A stretch of 64,000 nt of DNA from Roseinatronobacter sp052379845 (lineage in GTDB: Bacteria > Pseudomonadota > Alphaproteobacteria > Rhodobacterales > Rhodobacteraceae). This document shows positions 8,883 through 17,923 of this stretch, one piece after another. Numbering within the stretch: the first letter of the stretch is position 1; each line of letters begins with the position of its first letter. Made by a program: the position numbers and the translations under genes. A model generated the notes under the pieces. It saw only the letters and a program-made list of their open reading frames with translations. It was not told the DNA's origin and ran no database searches. Location: NCBI GenBank assembly GCA_052379845.1, contig JBQTCF010000001.1. The stretch is one strand, 5' to 3'.

Positions 8883-9356
8883 ATGACACAGCCTGACAGC
8901 GCCCGGTTGAAGCACATTTTGCACCGCACGAAGGTTATTGCCGTTGTGGGGGTTTCCGCCAATCCGGTGCGTCCCAGCTATTTTGTGGCGCGTTATCTGA
9001 AGCTGAAGGGTTACCGCATCATTCCGGTCAATCCGGGGCTGGCGGGGCAAATGCTGTTTGGGGAAACCATCCTTGGCACGGTGGCGGACTGCCCGCCACA
9101 GGTGGATATGGTTGATATTTTCCGCCGGTCCGAACATGTGCCCGAAATTGTTGATGACGCGCTGAAAAACTTGCCGAACCTGCGCACGATCTGGATGCAG
9201 ATTGGTGTCCAGCACGAAGGCGCTGCCGCCAAGGCGCAGGCGCGCGGTGTGGATGTGGTGCAAAACCTGTGCCCGAAGATGGAATATCAGCGCCTGTTCG
9301 GGGAATTGCGCATGGGTGGTATCAATACCGGCGTAATTTCATCGCGGCTGACCTAG
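8883..9356 (+). CDS. CoA-binding domain protein (YccU-like)
   Basis: 157 aa. A single Rossmann-like CoA-binding domain covers most of the protein: VIAVVGVSANPVRPSYFVARYLKLKGYRIIPVNPG at the N-terminus, then VDMVDIFRRSEHVPEIVDDA and IWMQIGVQHEGAAAKAQARGVDVVQNLCPKMEYQRL. This pattern is that of small stand-alone proteins related to the CoA-binding half of succinyl-CoA synthetase; their physiological role is unclear. The ATG at 8883 gives the domain its normal length. It sits just after the terminator at 8817-8843, so it should have its own promoter. Confidence 0.85.
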   Translation: MTQPDSARLKHILHRTKVIAVVGVSANPVRPSYFVARYLKLKGYRIIPVNPGLAGQMLFGETILGTVADCPPQVDMVDIFRRSEHVPEIVDDALKNLPNLRTIWMQIGVQHEGAAAKAQARGVDVVQNLCPKMEYQRLFGELRMGGINTGVISSRLT

Positions 9357-9422
9357 CGCTACGGGGGGCGCGCCTTGGGTGCTTCCCCCCATTGTTTCGT
9401 TGGGCCATATGATCCCAGCCGT

Positions 9423-9528
9423 CAGAGGGGGTCGCGTTCATGCGCATTCACGCGGCCCGCCCTAACTTTATGTTGTCGCGTGTCGTTTTGCGCAAAACCG
9501 GTTCCCACTTTTGCGCGACATGCTTTAG
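9423..9528 (-). repeat. Dispersed ~106-bp palindromic repeat, copy A
   Basis: Read on the minus strand it begins CTAAAGCATGTCGCG, has an internal hairpin CGCAAAAGTGGGAACCGGTTTTGCG, and ends near CGCGACCCCCTCTG, so the ends are imperfect inverted repeats. Related copies lie at 43328-43434 and 54265-54370. The first bases provide the TAA stop of pgm (9525-9527). The same GCAAAAGTGGGAACCGGTTTTGCG core is familiar from alphaproteobacterial intergenic repeats. Confidence 0.75.
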
Positions 9529-11156
9529 GTGATCACATCAGGTGCGTCGCGTCCGGTATGGGCGCGAATGCCCGCAATCTGGTCTGCGGCGGCAATCACG
9601 TCTGACAGCGCGGTTTGTGCATCCTGTGCCAGCGCATCGGGTGCGGTTTCCAGCCGTTCCAGATAGACGCGCAATGTGGCCCCTGCCGTGCCGGTGCCCG
9701 ACAGGCGCAGGACAATCCGCGCGCCATTGGTCAGGAAAATGCGCAGGCCCTGCTGCGTGGCGCAACTGCCGTCCACCGGGTCATCATAGGAAAATTCGTC
9801 GGCGCGTTCCACAGTCAGACCCGCGAAATCCTGCCCCGGCAGGGCGGGCAGGGCCGCGCGCAGCTGGTCCATCAGGGCCTGTGCGGCGTCTGCGTCCACT
9901 TCTTCATAATCATGTCGGGAATAGTAATTCCGCCCGTAGCGCGCCCAATGATCAGCCATCAGCGCGGCCACGGATTTGCCGGTTTGTGCCAGAATGTTCA
10001 GCCATAGCAGCACCGCCCACAGCCCGTCCTTTTCGCGCACATGGCTTGATCCGGTGCCCGCCGATTCCTCGCCGCACAGGGTGACTTTGCCTGCATCCAG
10101 CAGGTTACCAAAGAATTTCCAGCCCGTGGGCGTTTCAAAACACGCGATGCCCTTGGCCTTGGCCACACGGTCCACTGCGCAGGAGGTCGGCATGGACCGC
10201 GCAACCCCCGCCAGCCCGCCAGCATAGCCCGGCGCCAGATGCGCCAGATCAGCCAGCACCGCAAGCGAGTCGGACGGGCTGACATAGCACCCGCGCCCCA
10301 CAATCATGTTGCGGTCCCCGTCCCCGTCTGACGCGGCACCGAAATCGGGTGCATCTGGCCCATACATGGCGGTCATCAGGTCCTTGGCCCAGATGGGGTT
10401 GGGGTCTGGGTGGCCGCCGCCGAAATCCGGCGATGGTGTGCCGTTGACCACACTGCCCGCACGCGCACCCAGACGGTGTTCAAGGATTTCGCGCGCATAG
10501 GGGCCAGTCACCGCATGCATCGCGTCAAACCGCACGGCAAACCCACGGCCAAACAGCGCGCGGATGGCGTCAAAGTCGAACAACGTTTCCATCAGGTCGG
10601 CATAGTCGCGGATCGGGTCAATGACATCCACGCGCATACCTGCCAGATCATGGCGTCCCTGCACATCGATCGGCACGCCGTCCCCTTCAAGGATGCGGTA
10701 TTCCTGAAGGGTCCGGGTGCAGCTAAAAATCTTCTCGGTGACAGATTCGGTTGCGGGGCCGCCATTGGGACCGTTGTATTTCAGGCCAAAATCCGCATCA
10801 GGGCCACCGGGGTTGTGGCTGGCCGACAGGATCAAGCCGCCATCGGCCTTGTATTTGCGGATGATATGCGACGCGGCGGGCGTGGACAGCAGACCCCCTT
10901 GCCCCACAATGCACGCCGCCGCCCCGTTTGCCGCCGCCATGCGCAAGATCACATCAATCGCACGGTCATTGAAATACCGCCCGTCCCCGCCCACAACCAG
11001 CGTCTGGCCCGCAACCCCGCCAACCCCGTCAAAAATGGCCTGAACATAGTTTTCCAGATAGGGGCTGGCCATGAAAACCGGGGTTTTCTTGCGCAGGCCC
11101 GATGTGCCGGGTTTCTGCCCCTCAATAGGGGTGGTGGCGATGGTCTTGACGGTCAT
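9525..11156 (-). CDS. pgm: Phosphoglucomutase (alpha-D-glucose phosphate-specific)
   Basis: 543 aa. It interconverts glucose 1-phosphate and glucose 6-phosphate, linking glycogen/polysaccharide synthesis to glycolysis. The active-site serine loop is ILSASHNPGGPDADFGLKYNG, the Mg loop is SDGDGDRNMIVG, the sugar-binding loop is CGEESAGTGSSH, and a phosphate-binding RLSGTGTAGATLRVY lies near the C-terminus, so all four domains are present. The start MTVKTIATTPIEG at 11156 is supported by AAAGGA upstream. The stop codon lies inside repeat copy A, so the last residues may have been altered by that insertion. Confidence 0.95.
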   Translation of the reverse strand: MTVKTIATTPIEGQKPGTSGLRKKTPVFMASPYLENYVQAIFDGVGGVAGQTLVVGGDGRYFNDRAIDVILRMAAANGAAACIVGQGGLLSTPAASHIIRKYKADGGLILSASHNPGGPDADFGLKYNGPNGGPATESVTEKIFSCTRTLQEYRILEGDGVPIDVQGRHDLAGMRVDVIDPIRDYADLMETLFDFDAIRALFGRGFAVRFDAMHAVTGPYAREILEHRLGARAGSVVNGTPSPDFGGGHPDPNPIWAKDLMTAMYGPDAPDFGAASDGDGDRNMIVGRGCYVSPSDSLAVLADLAHLAPGYAGGLAGVARSMPTSCAVDRVAKAKGIACFETPTGWKFFGNLLDAGKVTLCGEESAGTGSSHVREKDGLWAVLLWLNILAQTGKSVAALMADHWARYGRNYYSRHDYEEVDADAAQALMDQLRAALPALPGQDFAGLTVERADEFSYDDPVDGSCATQQGLRIFLTNGARIVLRLSGTGTAGATLRVYLERLETAPDALAQDAQTALSDVIAAADQIAGIRAHTGRDAPDVIT

Positions 11157-11321
11157 GATAGCGCGGTCCTTTTGTGGTATTCTTGGCCTGCCGGTCCTGA
11201 AAATGCCATTCGTGCCATGCGATTGGTAGGCTTCGGCAAGCTTGAAGGTCAAGGGCAGGGCCATGGGCAATTTCAGTCTGGGTGTCGAATATGGTTAATT
11301 CGGCTTCAATTTCATGACGGA

Positions 11322-11339
11322 ATGCCAAAATAATGGCAT
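11322..11339. promoter_or_regulatory. Inverted repeat upstream of pgm
   Basis: ATGCCA - 6 nt - TGGCAT in the upstream region of pgm (about 170 bp before its ATG). It could be an operator; no regulator can be named. The remainder of 11157-11393 shows no gene. Confidence 0.3.
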
Positions 11340-11393
11340 GAAACCGGCATTCAAATGGCGCGGAAAATGGCGTGGCAAAAGGGCCAAACGCAA

Positions 11394-11424
11394 ACACGCG
11401 GCAGGGCCGGACCCTGCCGCGTGT
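11394..11424 (-). terminator. Terminator after ilvE
   Basis: A perfect 13-bp stem (ACACGCGGCAGGG / CCCTGCCGCGTGT, 5-nt loop) 26 bp beyond the ilvE stop. On the minus strand it is followed by TTTGCGTTTGG, a weak T-tract. Confidence 0.75.
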
Positions 11425-11450
11425 CAAGCTGTCGCAACATATTCGCCCTG

Positions 11451-12320
11451 TCAGGCGCGCACCAGCGCCTCATAGGTTTCGGCAACCTTGCGCGTCATCT
11501 GGCCCACCTGAAAATCATGCGGGCCAATCTGGCCCACAGGGGTGATTTCGGCGGCGGTGCCGGTCAACCAGCATTCGGAAAAATCGGCCAGTTCTTCGGG
11601 CATGATATGGCGTTCATGCACTGTGATTCCCATGTCGCGCAGCATGGCAATAACCGTCTGGCGGGTAATGCCGTTCAGAATGGCATCGGGAATTGGTGTG
11701 TGCACTTCGCCATCCTTGACGAAAAACACGTTCGCGCCTGTCGCTTCGGCCACATAGCCGCGATAGTCATAAAACAGCGCGTCCGAACAGCCCTTTTCCT
11801 CGGCTGCGTGTTTCGACATTGTGCAGATCATATACAGCCCTGCGGCCTTGGCCGCTGTCGGGATGGTTTCGGGCGAGGGGCGGCGCCATTTGGCGATGTC
11901 CAGCTTCGCGCCCTGCATTTTGGCGTCCCCATAATACGCCCCCCATTCCCATGCCGCGATGGCCACGCGCACCGGGTTGCGCCGTGCGGCTACGCCCATA
12001 TCCTCGCCCACACCGCGCCAGGCCAGCGCACGCACATAGGCATTTGTCAGGTTGTTTGCGCGCAGCACTTCGGCCTTGGCTTCTTCCAATTGGTCCACGC
12101 TGTAGGGGATCTGCATGTCCAGCAACCGCCCCGATTCCAGCAGGCGTTCGGAATGTTCGCGGCTTTTGAAAATCTTGCCGTTATAGCACCGCTCCCCTTC
12201 AAATACCGACGAGGCATAATGCATGGCATGCGTCAGGATATGCACATTGGCATCCCGCCAGGGCACCATGGTTCCATCCATCCAGATCAAGCCTTCTCTG
12301 TCGTCATATGCCCCGGCCAT
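11451..12320 (-). CDS. ilvE: Branched-chain amino acid aminotransferase
   Basis: 289 aa, class IV PLP-dependent aminotransferase that catalyses the last step of valine, leucine and isoleucine synthesis (and the reverse). Motifs: LIWMDGTMVPWRDANVHILTHAMHY at the N-terminus, GVFEGERCY-like SSVFEGERCYNG, and EATGANVFFVKDG followed by NGITRQTVI in the PLP-binding half. The ATG at 12320 has GGAGG 6 nt upstream, which decides it against an upstream frame beginning at 12413. It is divergent from petP. Confidence 0.92.
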   Translation of the reverse strand: MAGAYDDREGLIWMDGTMVPWRDANVHILTHAMHYASSVFEGERCYNGKIFKSREHSERLLESGRLLDMQIPYSVDQLEEAKAEVLRANNLTNAYVRALAWRGVGEDMGVAARRNPVRVAIAAWEWGAYYGDAKMQGAKLDIAKWRRPSPETIPTAAKAAGLYMICTMSKHAAEEKGCSDALFYDYRGYVAEATGANVFFVKDGEVHTPIPDAILNGITRQTVIAMLRDMGITVHERHIMPEELADFSECWLTGTAAEITPVGQIGPHDFQVGQMTRKVAETYEALVRA

Positions 12321-12491
12321 GCATGCCTCCTCATTTGGCAGATTTTCAATAGTTACGCAATTTAGGTCCACATCGGTCATAATGTTGCGCGAAAACTGAT
12401 GAATCGCTAGCAATTCGATCTTGGAATGTCAACAAGGCTGACATAAAATGGCGCAAAGATTAATCAGACGGGCATTCAGGGCGGGGAAAGC

Positions 12492-13001
12492 ATGGGACAA
12501 GGTGGATCTGGAACACTTGGCGGCGAAAATCTGCTTTTCCTGACGGATGAACAGTTGCGCAAAGGCATTGAAGCGATGTTCTTTGCCTATCGTGGCTTCA
12601 CGGCGGACCCTGACCGCATTCTGGCCGAGCATGGCTATGGCCGGGCACATCATCGCGCGTTGCATTTCATCAACCGCACCCATGGCACCACGGTAAACAA
12701 CCTGCTGACTGTGCTGGGCGTGACCAAGCAATCGTTGAACCGCGTGTTGCGCACCCTGATCGAAGACGGGCTTGTGGACAGCCGCATCGGCCGCACCGAC
12801 CGGCGCGAACGCAATCTGTATCTGACCGAAAGCGGCAGGACCCTTGAACGCAAGTTATCCGAAGCGCAGCGTGACCGCATGCGTGCCGCCTATCGCGCTG
12901 CCGGGCCGCAAGCTGTGGCAGGGTTCCGCCAGGTACTGGAGGCCATGATGGATGACGAGATTTTTCGTCAATATATCGCCCTGAAGGAGCGTCGCACATG
13001 A
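12492..13001 (+). CDS. petP: MarR-family transcriptional regulator (PetP-like)
   Basis: 169 aa winged helix-turn-helix protein: helix-turn-helix near residues 60-90 (TVNNLLTVLGVTKQSLNRVLRTLIEDGLV) and wing DSRIGRTDRRERNLYLTESG. It overlaps the following OmpR-type regulator by 4 bp (ATGA), so the two are translationally coupled. A MarR-type protein directly in front of an orphan OmpR-type regulator matches the petP-petR pair described in Rhodobacter, where it affects cytochrome bc1 expression; sizes also fit. The symbol rests on this arrangement rather than an alignment. A GGGGAAAG site precedes the ATG. Confidence 0.7.
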   Translation: MGQGGSGTLGGENLLFLTDEQLRKGIEAMFFAYRGFTADPDRILAEHGYGRAHHRALHFINRTHGTTVNNLLTVLGVTKQSLNRVLRTLIEDGLVDSRIGRTDRRERNLYLTESGRTLERKLSEAQRDRMRAAYRAAGPQAVAGFRQVLEAMMDDEIFRQYIALKERRT

Positions 13002-13717
13002 GCGCAGAAACCGCCGCGCATCTGTTGATTGTGGATGATGACGCGCGCATCCGCAGCTTGTTGCAGAAATACCTTATCCGCAACGGATTCATGGTGACCG
13101 CCGCGCGCGACGCGGCACATGCCCGCAGGCTTCTTGCCGGGCTTAGTTTCGACCTTGTGGTGCTGGATGTGATGATGCCGGGCGAAGATGGCATAAGCCT
13201 GACACGCCATATATGCACCGATACCGCGATGCCGGTTTTACTGCTGACCGCCAAGGGCGAGGCCGAGGACAGGATTTCAGGGTTCGAAGCGGGGGCCGAT
13301 GACTATTTGCCCAAACCGTTTGAACCGCGTGAATTGTTGCTGCGCATCAACGCCATTCTGCGCCGCCGCCCGCAACCCGCCGCAACCGAGGTGCTGCCCC
13401 AGGTGCTGATCATGGGACCGCTGCGCTATGATCTGGAACGCGGTGAATTGAAACGCGGGGACACTGTTATCCGGCTGACCCAGACCGAAGCCACCATCAT
13501 GCGCTTTTTCTGCGAACGTCCCGGCGAGGTGATCCGCCGCGAGGCCTTGGTCGACCATCTGGGCCGCGACCGGGCCGGGCACAGCGCGGTAGTCGGGCAG
13601 GATCGCGCGGTGGATGTGCAGATTACACGCCTGCGCCGCAAGATTGAACATGACCCCAAAACCCCCCGACACCTGCAAACTGTCCGGGGCGCAGGGTATA
13701 TGCTGGTCGCGGATTGA
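12998..13717 (+). CDS. petR: OmpR-family response regulator (PetR-like)
   Basis: 239 aa. The receiver domain (about 8-120) has the acidic pair in IVDDDAR, the phosphoacceptor Asp in VVLDVMMPGEDG, the conserved Thr in LLLTAKG and Lys in YLPKPFEPREL. The C-terminal winged helix (about 140-237) ends ITRLRRKIEHDPKTPRHLQTVRGAGYML. All phosphorelay residues are present, yet no histidine kinase lies nearby, so the phosphodonor is elsewhere. Coupled to petP by a 4-bp overlap. Confidence 0.85.
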   Translation: MSAETAAHLLIVDDDARIRSLLQKYLIRNGFMVTAARDAAHARRLLAGLSFDLVVLDVMMPGEDGISLTRHICTDTAMPVLLLTAKGEAEDRISGFEAGADDYLPKPFEPRELLLRINAILRRRPQPAATEVLPQVLIMGPLRYDLERGELKRGDTVIRLTQTEATIMRFFCERPGEVIRREALVDHLGRDRAGHSAVVGQDRAVDVQITRLRRKIEHDPKTPRHLQTVRGAGYMLVAD

Positions 13718-13845
13718 ACGCCGCAATCGCGCCGCCCATGGGGCGCTTTGCGCAGCCCCCCAGCGGCAGGGCAGGGCAAAAGCGGGGTTTCTAAGCCCGT
13801 TGAAAGCAGGTAAAGCTGCCCAAAATCAGACGGAAGCCCAGAACC

Positions 13846-15633
13846 GTGTCCAGCCTGTCCAACCCCAGCAGACGTGAAACCCAACGCCGCAATGATTGGG
13901 TCATTGCCCATTGGTTATGGCGCAACTTCGTGCGTCACCGCCTGAAATTCATCGGGGTGGCTGTTGCGTTCATGGTCATCGAGGCGCTGATGCTGGGCGC
14001 GCTGAGCTATCTTATCCAGCCCATGTTCGATGATGTGATGATCGCGGGCGACCGGGGCAGCCTGTATTGGGTCGCCATGGGGATGGCGGCGGTGTTTTTC
14101 GGGCGCGGTCTGGCGCGGCTGGCGCATAAATCCGTGATGGTCATTCAGGCCGAAGGCGCCGTTGCCGAATTGCAGACCATGCTTCTGGGCCATCTGATGC
14201 GGCTGGACCAAAGTTTCTTCAAGCTGCATGCGCCGGGCATCCTGATTGAACGTGTGCGCGGGGATTCCTATGCCGTGGGGGGGCTGTTTCAGGGGCTGAT
14301 CACCGGGTTTGGCCGCGACGGGGCGGCCGTGATTGTGCTGTTTGGGGTCGCGCTGTGGACAGACTGGCAATGGACACTGGTTGCGCTTGTGGCCATTCCG
14401 CTTCTTGTGCTGCCGTTGCTATGGCTGCAGCGCCTTATCCGCCGGCGCAGCAAGGAATCGCGCGTGGCCGCCGCCAATTGCTCCAACCGTCTGGATGAGG
14501 CGTTTCACGGGATTTCCACCATCCAGCTGACCGGAACCGAAACCCGCGAATTGTCGCGGTTTCAGTCGGTCATGCGCGAATATGTGCGCAAGGCCGTGCG
14601 CGCCGCAATTGGCCATGCGGCGGTGCCCACGGTCATGGATTTCGGCGCGGCCATCGGTTTTGCCATGGTGCTGATCTATGGCGGGATGCAGATTATTGAC
14701 GGCACGCGCACTGTCGGGCAGTTCATGTCATTCTTCACTGCGCTTGGGTTGCTGTTTGACCCGATGCGCCGCTTTTCCGCGCTAAGTGCAGAATGGCAGA
14801 CCTTGCTTGCGTCACTGGAACGCACGCATGGCTTGTTGCAGGTTCAGGCCAAGGTCACGAACCCACCCGCGCCGCGCGCCGCTGTGCCGCCCCGCGCGCA
14901 GGCCGATGTCACGTTTCAGGATGTGGAATTTTCGTATGATGCCGAACCCGTCTTGCGCGGGCTGTCCTTCGCGGCGGCGGCAGGCAAGACGACGGCTATT
15001 GTGGGGCCGTCAGGGGCCGGGAAATCCACTGTGTTTTCCTTGCTGACGCGCCTTGCAGATGTCACATCCGGCCAGGTGTTGCTGGGCGGTCAGGACATCC
15101 GGACCATGGATCTGGTGCAATTGCGCCAGTGCTTCGCGGTGGTCAGTCAGGATACGGCGCTGTTTGACGAATCAATCCGTGACAATGTGACCATGGGCGC
15201 CGAAAATGTGTCCGATGCGGCATTGAAGGCGGCCTTGCGCGCCGCCCATGTTGATGATTTTCTGTCGCTTATGCCGCAAGGTGTCGATACCTCCGCTGGT
15301 CCGCGCGGGTCGTCGCTGTCGGGTGGGCAGCGCCAGCGGGTGGCGATTGCGCGCGCGCTGCTGCGCGATGCGCCGGTGTTGCTGCTGGACGAAGCGACAA
15401 GCGCACTGGACGCGAAATCCGAAGCGTTCGTGCAGGAAGCGCTGAACAAGCTTGCGGCAGGGCGCACGACAATCGTGATTGCCCACAGGCTGTCCACTGT
15501 GCGCAATGCCGACAAGATTGTGGTCATGGACCGTGGCCGCGTGGTCGAGCAGGGCAGCCATGCCGAATTGCTGGCCCTTGGCGGGGCCTATGCGCGGCTA
15601 TATGCAATCCAGTTCGGGGATCAGCCCGAATAA
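13846..15633 (+). CDS. ABC exporter, fused permease-ATPase (MsbA-like)
   Basis: 595 aa starting GTG. The N-terminal half has about six membrane segments of an ABC type-1 exporter; the C-terminal nucleotide-binding domain has Walker A GPSGAGKST, signature LSGGQRQRVAIARAL, Walker B VLLLDEATSALD and H-loop IVIAHRLST. As a half-transporter it should work as a homodimer, exporting lipids, lipid A or hydrophobic compounds. The substrate is not evident; MsbA-like lipid flipping is the commonest role in this group. It follows petR by 128 bp and precedes accA by 98 bp. Confidence 0.88.
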   Translation: MSSLSNPSRRETQRRNDWVIAHWLWRNFVRHRLKFIGVAVAFMVIEALMLGALSYLIQPMFDDVMIAGDRGSLYWVAMGMAAVFFGRGLARLAHKSVMVIQAEGAVAELQTMLLGHLMRLDQSFFKLHAPGILIERVRGDSYAVGGLFQGLITGFGRDGAAVIVLFGVALWTDWQWTLVALVAIPLLVLPLLWLQRLIRRRSKESRVAAANCSNRLDEAFHGISTIQLTGTETRELSRFQSVMREYVRKAVRAAIGHAAVPTVMDFGAAIGFAMVLIYGGMQIIDGTRTVGQFMSFFTALGLLFDPMRRFSALSAEWQTLLASLERTHGLLQVQAKVTNPPAPRAAVPPRAQADVTFQDVEFSYDAEPVLRGLSFAAAAGKTTAIVGPSGAGKSTVFSLLTRLADVTSGQVLLGGQDIRTMDLVQLRQCFAVVSQDTALFDESIRDNVTMGAENVSDAALKAALRAAHVDDFLSLMPQGVDTSAGPRGSSLSGGQRQRVAIARALLRDAPVLLLDEATSALDAKSEAFVQEALNKLAAGRTTIVIAHRLSTVRNADKIVVMDRGRVVEQGSHAELLALGGAYARLYAIQFGDQPE

Positions 15634-15731
15634 GCCAGTGTCGCGGTCCCTGCGCCCGGAGTGCTGCGCTTCCAGATTGCAAATCGCGCCCTGCTGACGC
15701 ATAACCCCCCAAACTGCGAGTGGAATGTTTG

Positions 15732-16691
15732 ATGAATTATCTGGAATTCGAAAAACCGCTGGCCGAGATTGAAGGCAAGGCAACCGAATTGCGGGCCATG
15801 GCTGCGGCCAACCCCGAAACTGATCTTGCCAAAGAAGCGGCCGCGCTGGACCAGAAGGCGCAAAAGCTGCTGGTGGACCTGTATAAGAACCTGACGCCAT
15901 GGCGGAAATGTCAGGTTGCCCGCCATCCTGACAGGCCGCATTGCAAGGATTATGTCGATGCCTTGTTTGATGAATTCACATCCCTTGCCGGGGATCGCGG
16001 CTTCGCCGAAGATGAAGCAGTCATCGGGGGACTTGCACGCCTGAAGGGGCGTGCAGTCGTGGTGATCGGTCAGGAAAAAGGCCATGATACCCAAAGCCGC
16101 TTGCGGCGCAATTTCGGCATGGCCCGCCCCGAAGGCTACCGCAAGGCCATACGCCTGATGGACATCGCCCAGCGTTTTGGCCTGCCGGTCATTACCCTTG
16201 TGGACACGCCCGGTGCCTATCCGGGCAAGGGGGCGGAAGAACGCGGTCAGGCCGAAGCGATTGCGCGCTGCACCCAGAAATGCCTAAGCCTTGGTGTGCC
16301 GCTGGTGTCTGTCATCATCGGCGAAGGCGGGTCTGGCGGGGCTGTGGCCTTTGCCACTGCAAACCGCATCGCCATGCTGGAACATTCCGTCTATTCGGTG
16401 ATCAGCCCCGAAGGCTGCGCGTCCATCCTTTGGAAGGATTCCGACAAAATGCGCGAAGCGGCCGAAGCGCTGCGATTGACAGCGCAGGACCTGAAGAAGC
16501 TGGATGTCATTGACCGGATTATCCCCGAACCGCTGGGCGGTGCACAGCGCGACCGGGACGCCATGATCAAGGGCGTGGGGGCTGCATTGGACGCCATGCT
16601 GGGCGAGTTGGACGGCAAGGATGCGGCGGCGCTGAAACAGGACCGGCGCAAGAAATTCCTGAACATGGGCGCAAAGGGGCTGTCAGCCTGA
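15732..16691 (+). CDS. accA: Acetyl-CoA carboxylase carboxyltransferase subunit alpha
   Basis: 319 aa. It transfers the carboxyl group from carboxybiotin to acetyl-CoA together with AccD (encoded at 33869-34795 in this window). Sequence shows the typical N-terminus MNYLEFEKPLAEIEGK, the crotonase-like core DTPGAYPGKGAEERGQAEAIA, the glycine-rich IGEGGSGGAVAFA oxyanion region, and SVISPEGCASILWKD. ATG at 15732 matches the usual family start; an upstream ATG at 15720 would add four residues. Confidence 0.95.
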   Translation: MNYLEFEKPLAEIEGKATELRAMAAANPETDLAKEAAALDQKAQKLLVDLYKNLTPWRKCQVARHPDRPHCKDYVDALFDEFTSLAGDRGFAEDEAVIGGLARLKGRAVVVIGQEKGHDTQSRLRRNFGMARPEGYRKAIRLMDIAQRFGLPVITLVDTPGAYPGKGAEERGQAEAIARCTQKCLSLGVPLVSVIIGEGGSGGAVAFATANRIAMLEHSVYSVISPEGCASILWKDSDKMREAAEALRLTAQDLKKLDVIDRIIPEPLGGAQRDRDAMIKGVGAALDAMLGELDGKDAAALKQDRRKKFLNMGAKGLSA

Positions 16692-16720
16692 CACCCCCCT
16701 TTTCCATCTGCCGATGATGA

Positions 16721-17713
16721 TCAGGCGTTCACATCCACCACAACACGCCCCCTGACGCCCCCTTTCAGAATATCGGCGGCCAGCGCTGGCAGGTCGGACA
16801 ATGTTGCAGGCTGGATCATCATGTCCAGCTTGTTTATGGGCAGGTCGCGGGCAAGCCGTTCCCACGCCCGCAGGCGGTTGTCATAGGGCTGCATCACGGA
16901 ATCAATGCCCAACAGATTGACCCCGCGCAGCAAGAAGGGAATGACTGTTGCAGGCAGGTTTGCGCCGCCCGCCAGCCCGACCGCTGCGACAGAACCGCCA
17001 TAGTGTATTTGCCCCAGCACGCGCGCCAGCATCGCGCCGCCGACCGTGTCCACACAGCCCGCCCAGTTTTCCGATTCCAGCGGGCGTTTCACGGTTTCGT
17101 TCAGCGTTTCGCGCGCAACGATCTGGCTGGCCCCAAGATCGCGCAAATAGGGTTCCGCGTCTGGCCTGCCGGTCACGGCGGCAACCTCATGGCCCAGCGC
17201 GGCCAGCAAGGCTATGGCAACAGACCCAACACCGCCCGCCGCGCCCGTCACCAGAACAGGGGCCTTGGCCGTGGTCAGGCCGTGATCTTCCAGCGCCATG
17301 ACCGCCAGCATGGCGGTAAACCCCGCAGTGCCAATGGCCATTGCCTGACGGGTGGTCAGGCCCGCAGGCAGCGGCACCAGCCAGTCCGCGCGCACACGCG
17401 CCTTTTGTGCATAGCCGCCCCAATGGGTTTCCCCCACACGCCAGCCGGTCAGAACCACCTTGTCGCCGGGGGCATAGCGCGGGTCGTCACTGGCAGCGAC
17501 AGTGCCCGCGAAATCAATGCCCGGCACATGCGGATAGCTGCGCACCAAGCCGCCACCGGGACCAACACACAGCCCGTCCTTGTAGTTCAGCGTCGAATAT
17601 TCCACCGCGACAGTTACATCCCCTGCGGGCAGCGCGTCTTCTGTCAGGGTCTGGATGCTGGCATGGGGTTTTCCATCCGCATTCTTATCGACGACAAGTG
17701 CCTTGAAGCTCAT
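16721..17713 (-). CDS. acuI: MDR-family NADPH-dependent oxidoreductase (acrylyl-CoA reductase AcuI-like)
   Basis: 330 aa zinc-independent medium-chain reductase. The GroES-like N-terminal half contains STLNYKDGLCV and HVPGIDFAGTV; the nucleotide-binding motif is VTGAAGGVGSVAIALLAALGHEVAAVTGR. The pattern MSFKALVVDK... and GTAGFTAMLAVMALEDHG matches the YhdH/AcuI group, which reduces acrylyl-CoA to propionyl-CoA in DMSP and 3-hydroxypropionate metabolism. The ATG at 17713 has AAAGGA upstream. It converges with accA (29 bp apart). A much longer frame continues upstream to 18865 but is antisense to the DUF1800 gene. Confidence 0.85.
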   Translation of the reverse strand: MSFKALVVDKNADGKPHASIQTLTEDALPAGDVTVAVEYSTLNYKDGLCVGPGGGLVRSYPHVPGIDFAGTVAASDDPRYAPGDKVVLTGWRVGETHWGGYAQKARVRADWLVPLPAGLTTRQAMAIGTAGFTAMLAVMALEDHGLTTAKAPVLVTGAAGGVGSVAIALLAALGHEVAAVTGRPDAEPYLRDLGASQIVARETLNETVKRPLESENWAGCVDTVGGAMLARVLGQIHYGGSVAAVGLAGGANLPATVIPFLLRGVNLLGIDSVMQPYDNRLRAWERLARDLPINKLDMMIQPATLSDLPALAADILKGGVRGRVVVDVNA

Positions 17714-17923
17714 GATTGGTCCTTTCAGGTTCCGCGCTGCGCCTTCCGCCTTGGACAGCGGCCCCGCATCTTCTATGCTTGGCATAGCAAACTGGCGTAT
17801 CTGTGACAAACCTTCAATATCGGGAATACCGTTTGTGCAGGGGCGTTTGATGCGCAGGCGTGGCATATCTTGATGGTGCGCGCAGGACACACCGCCGGGG
17901 GCAGCCCGGCAGATTGGGCAGGA

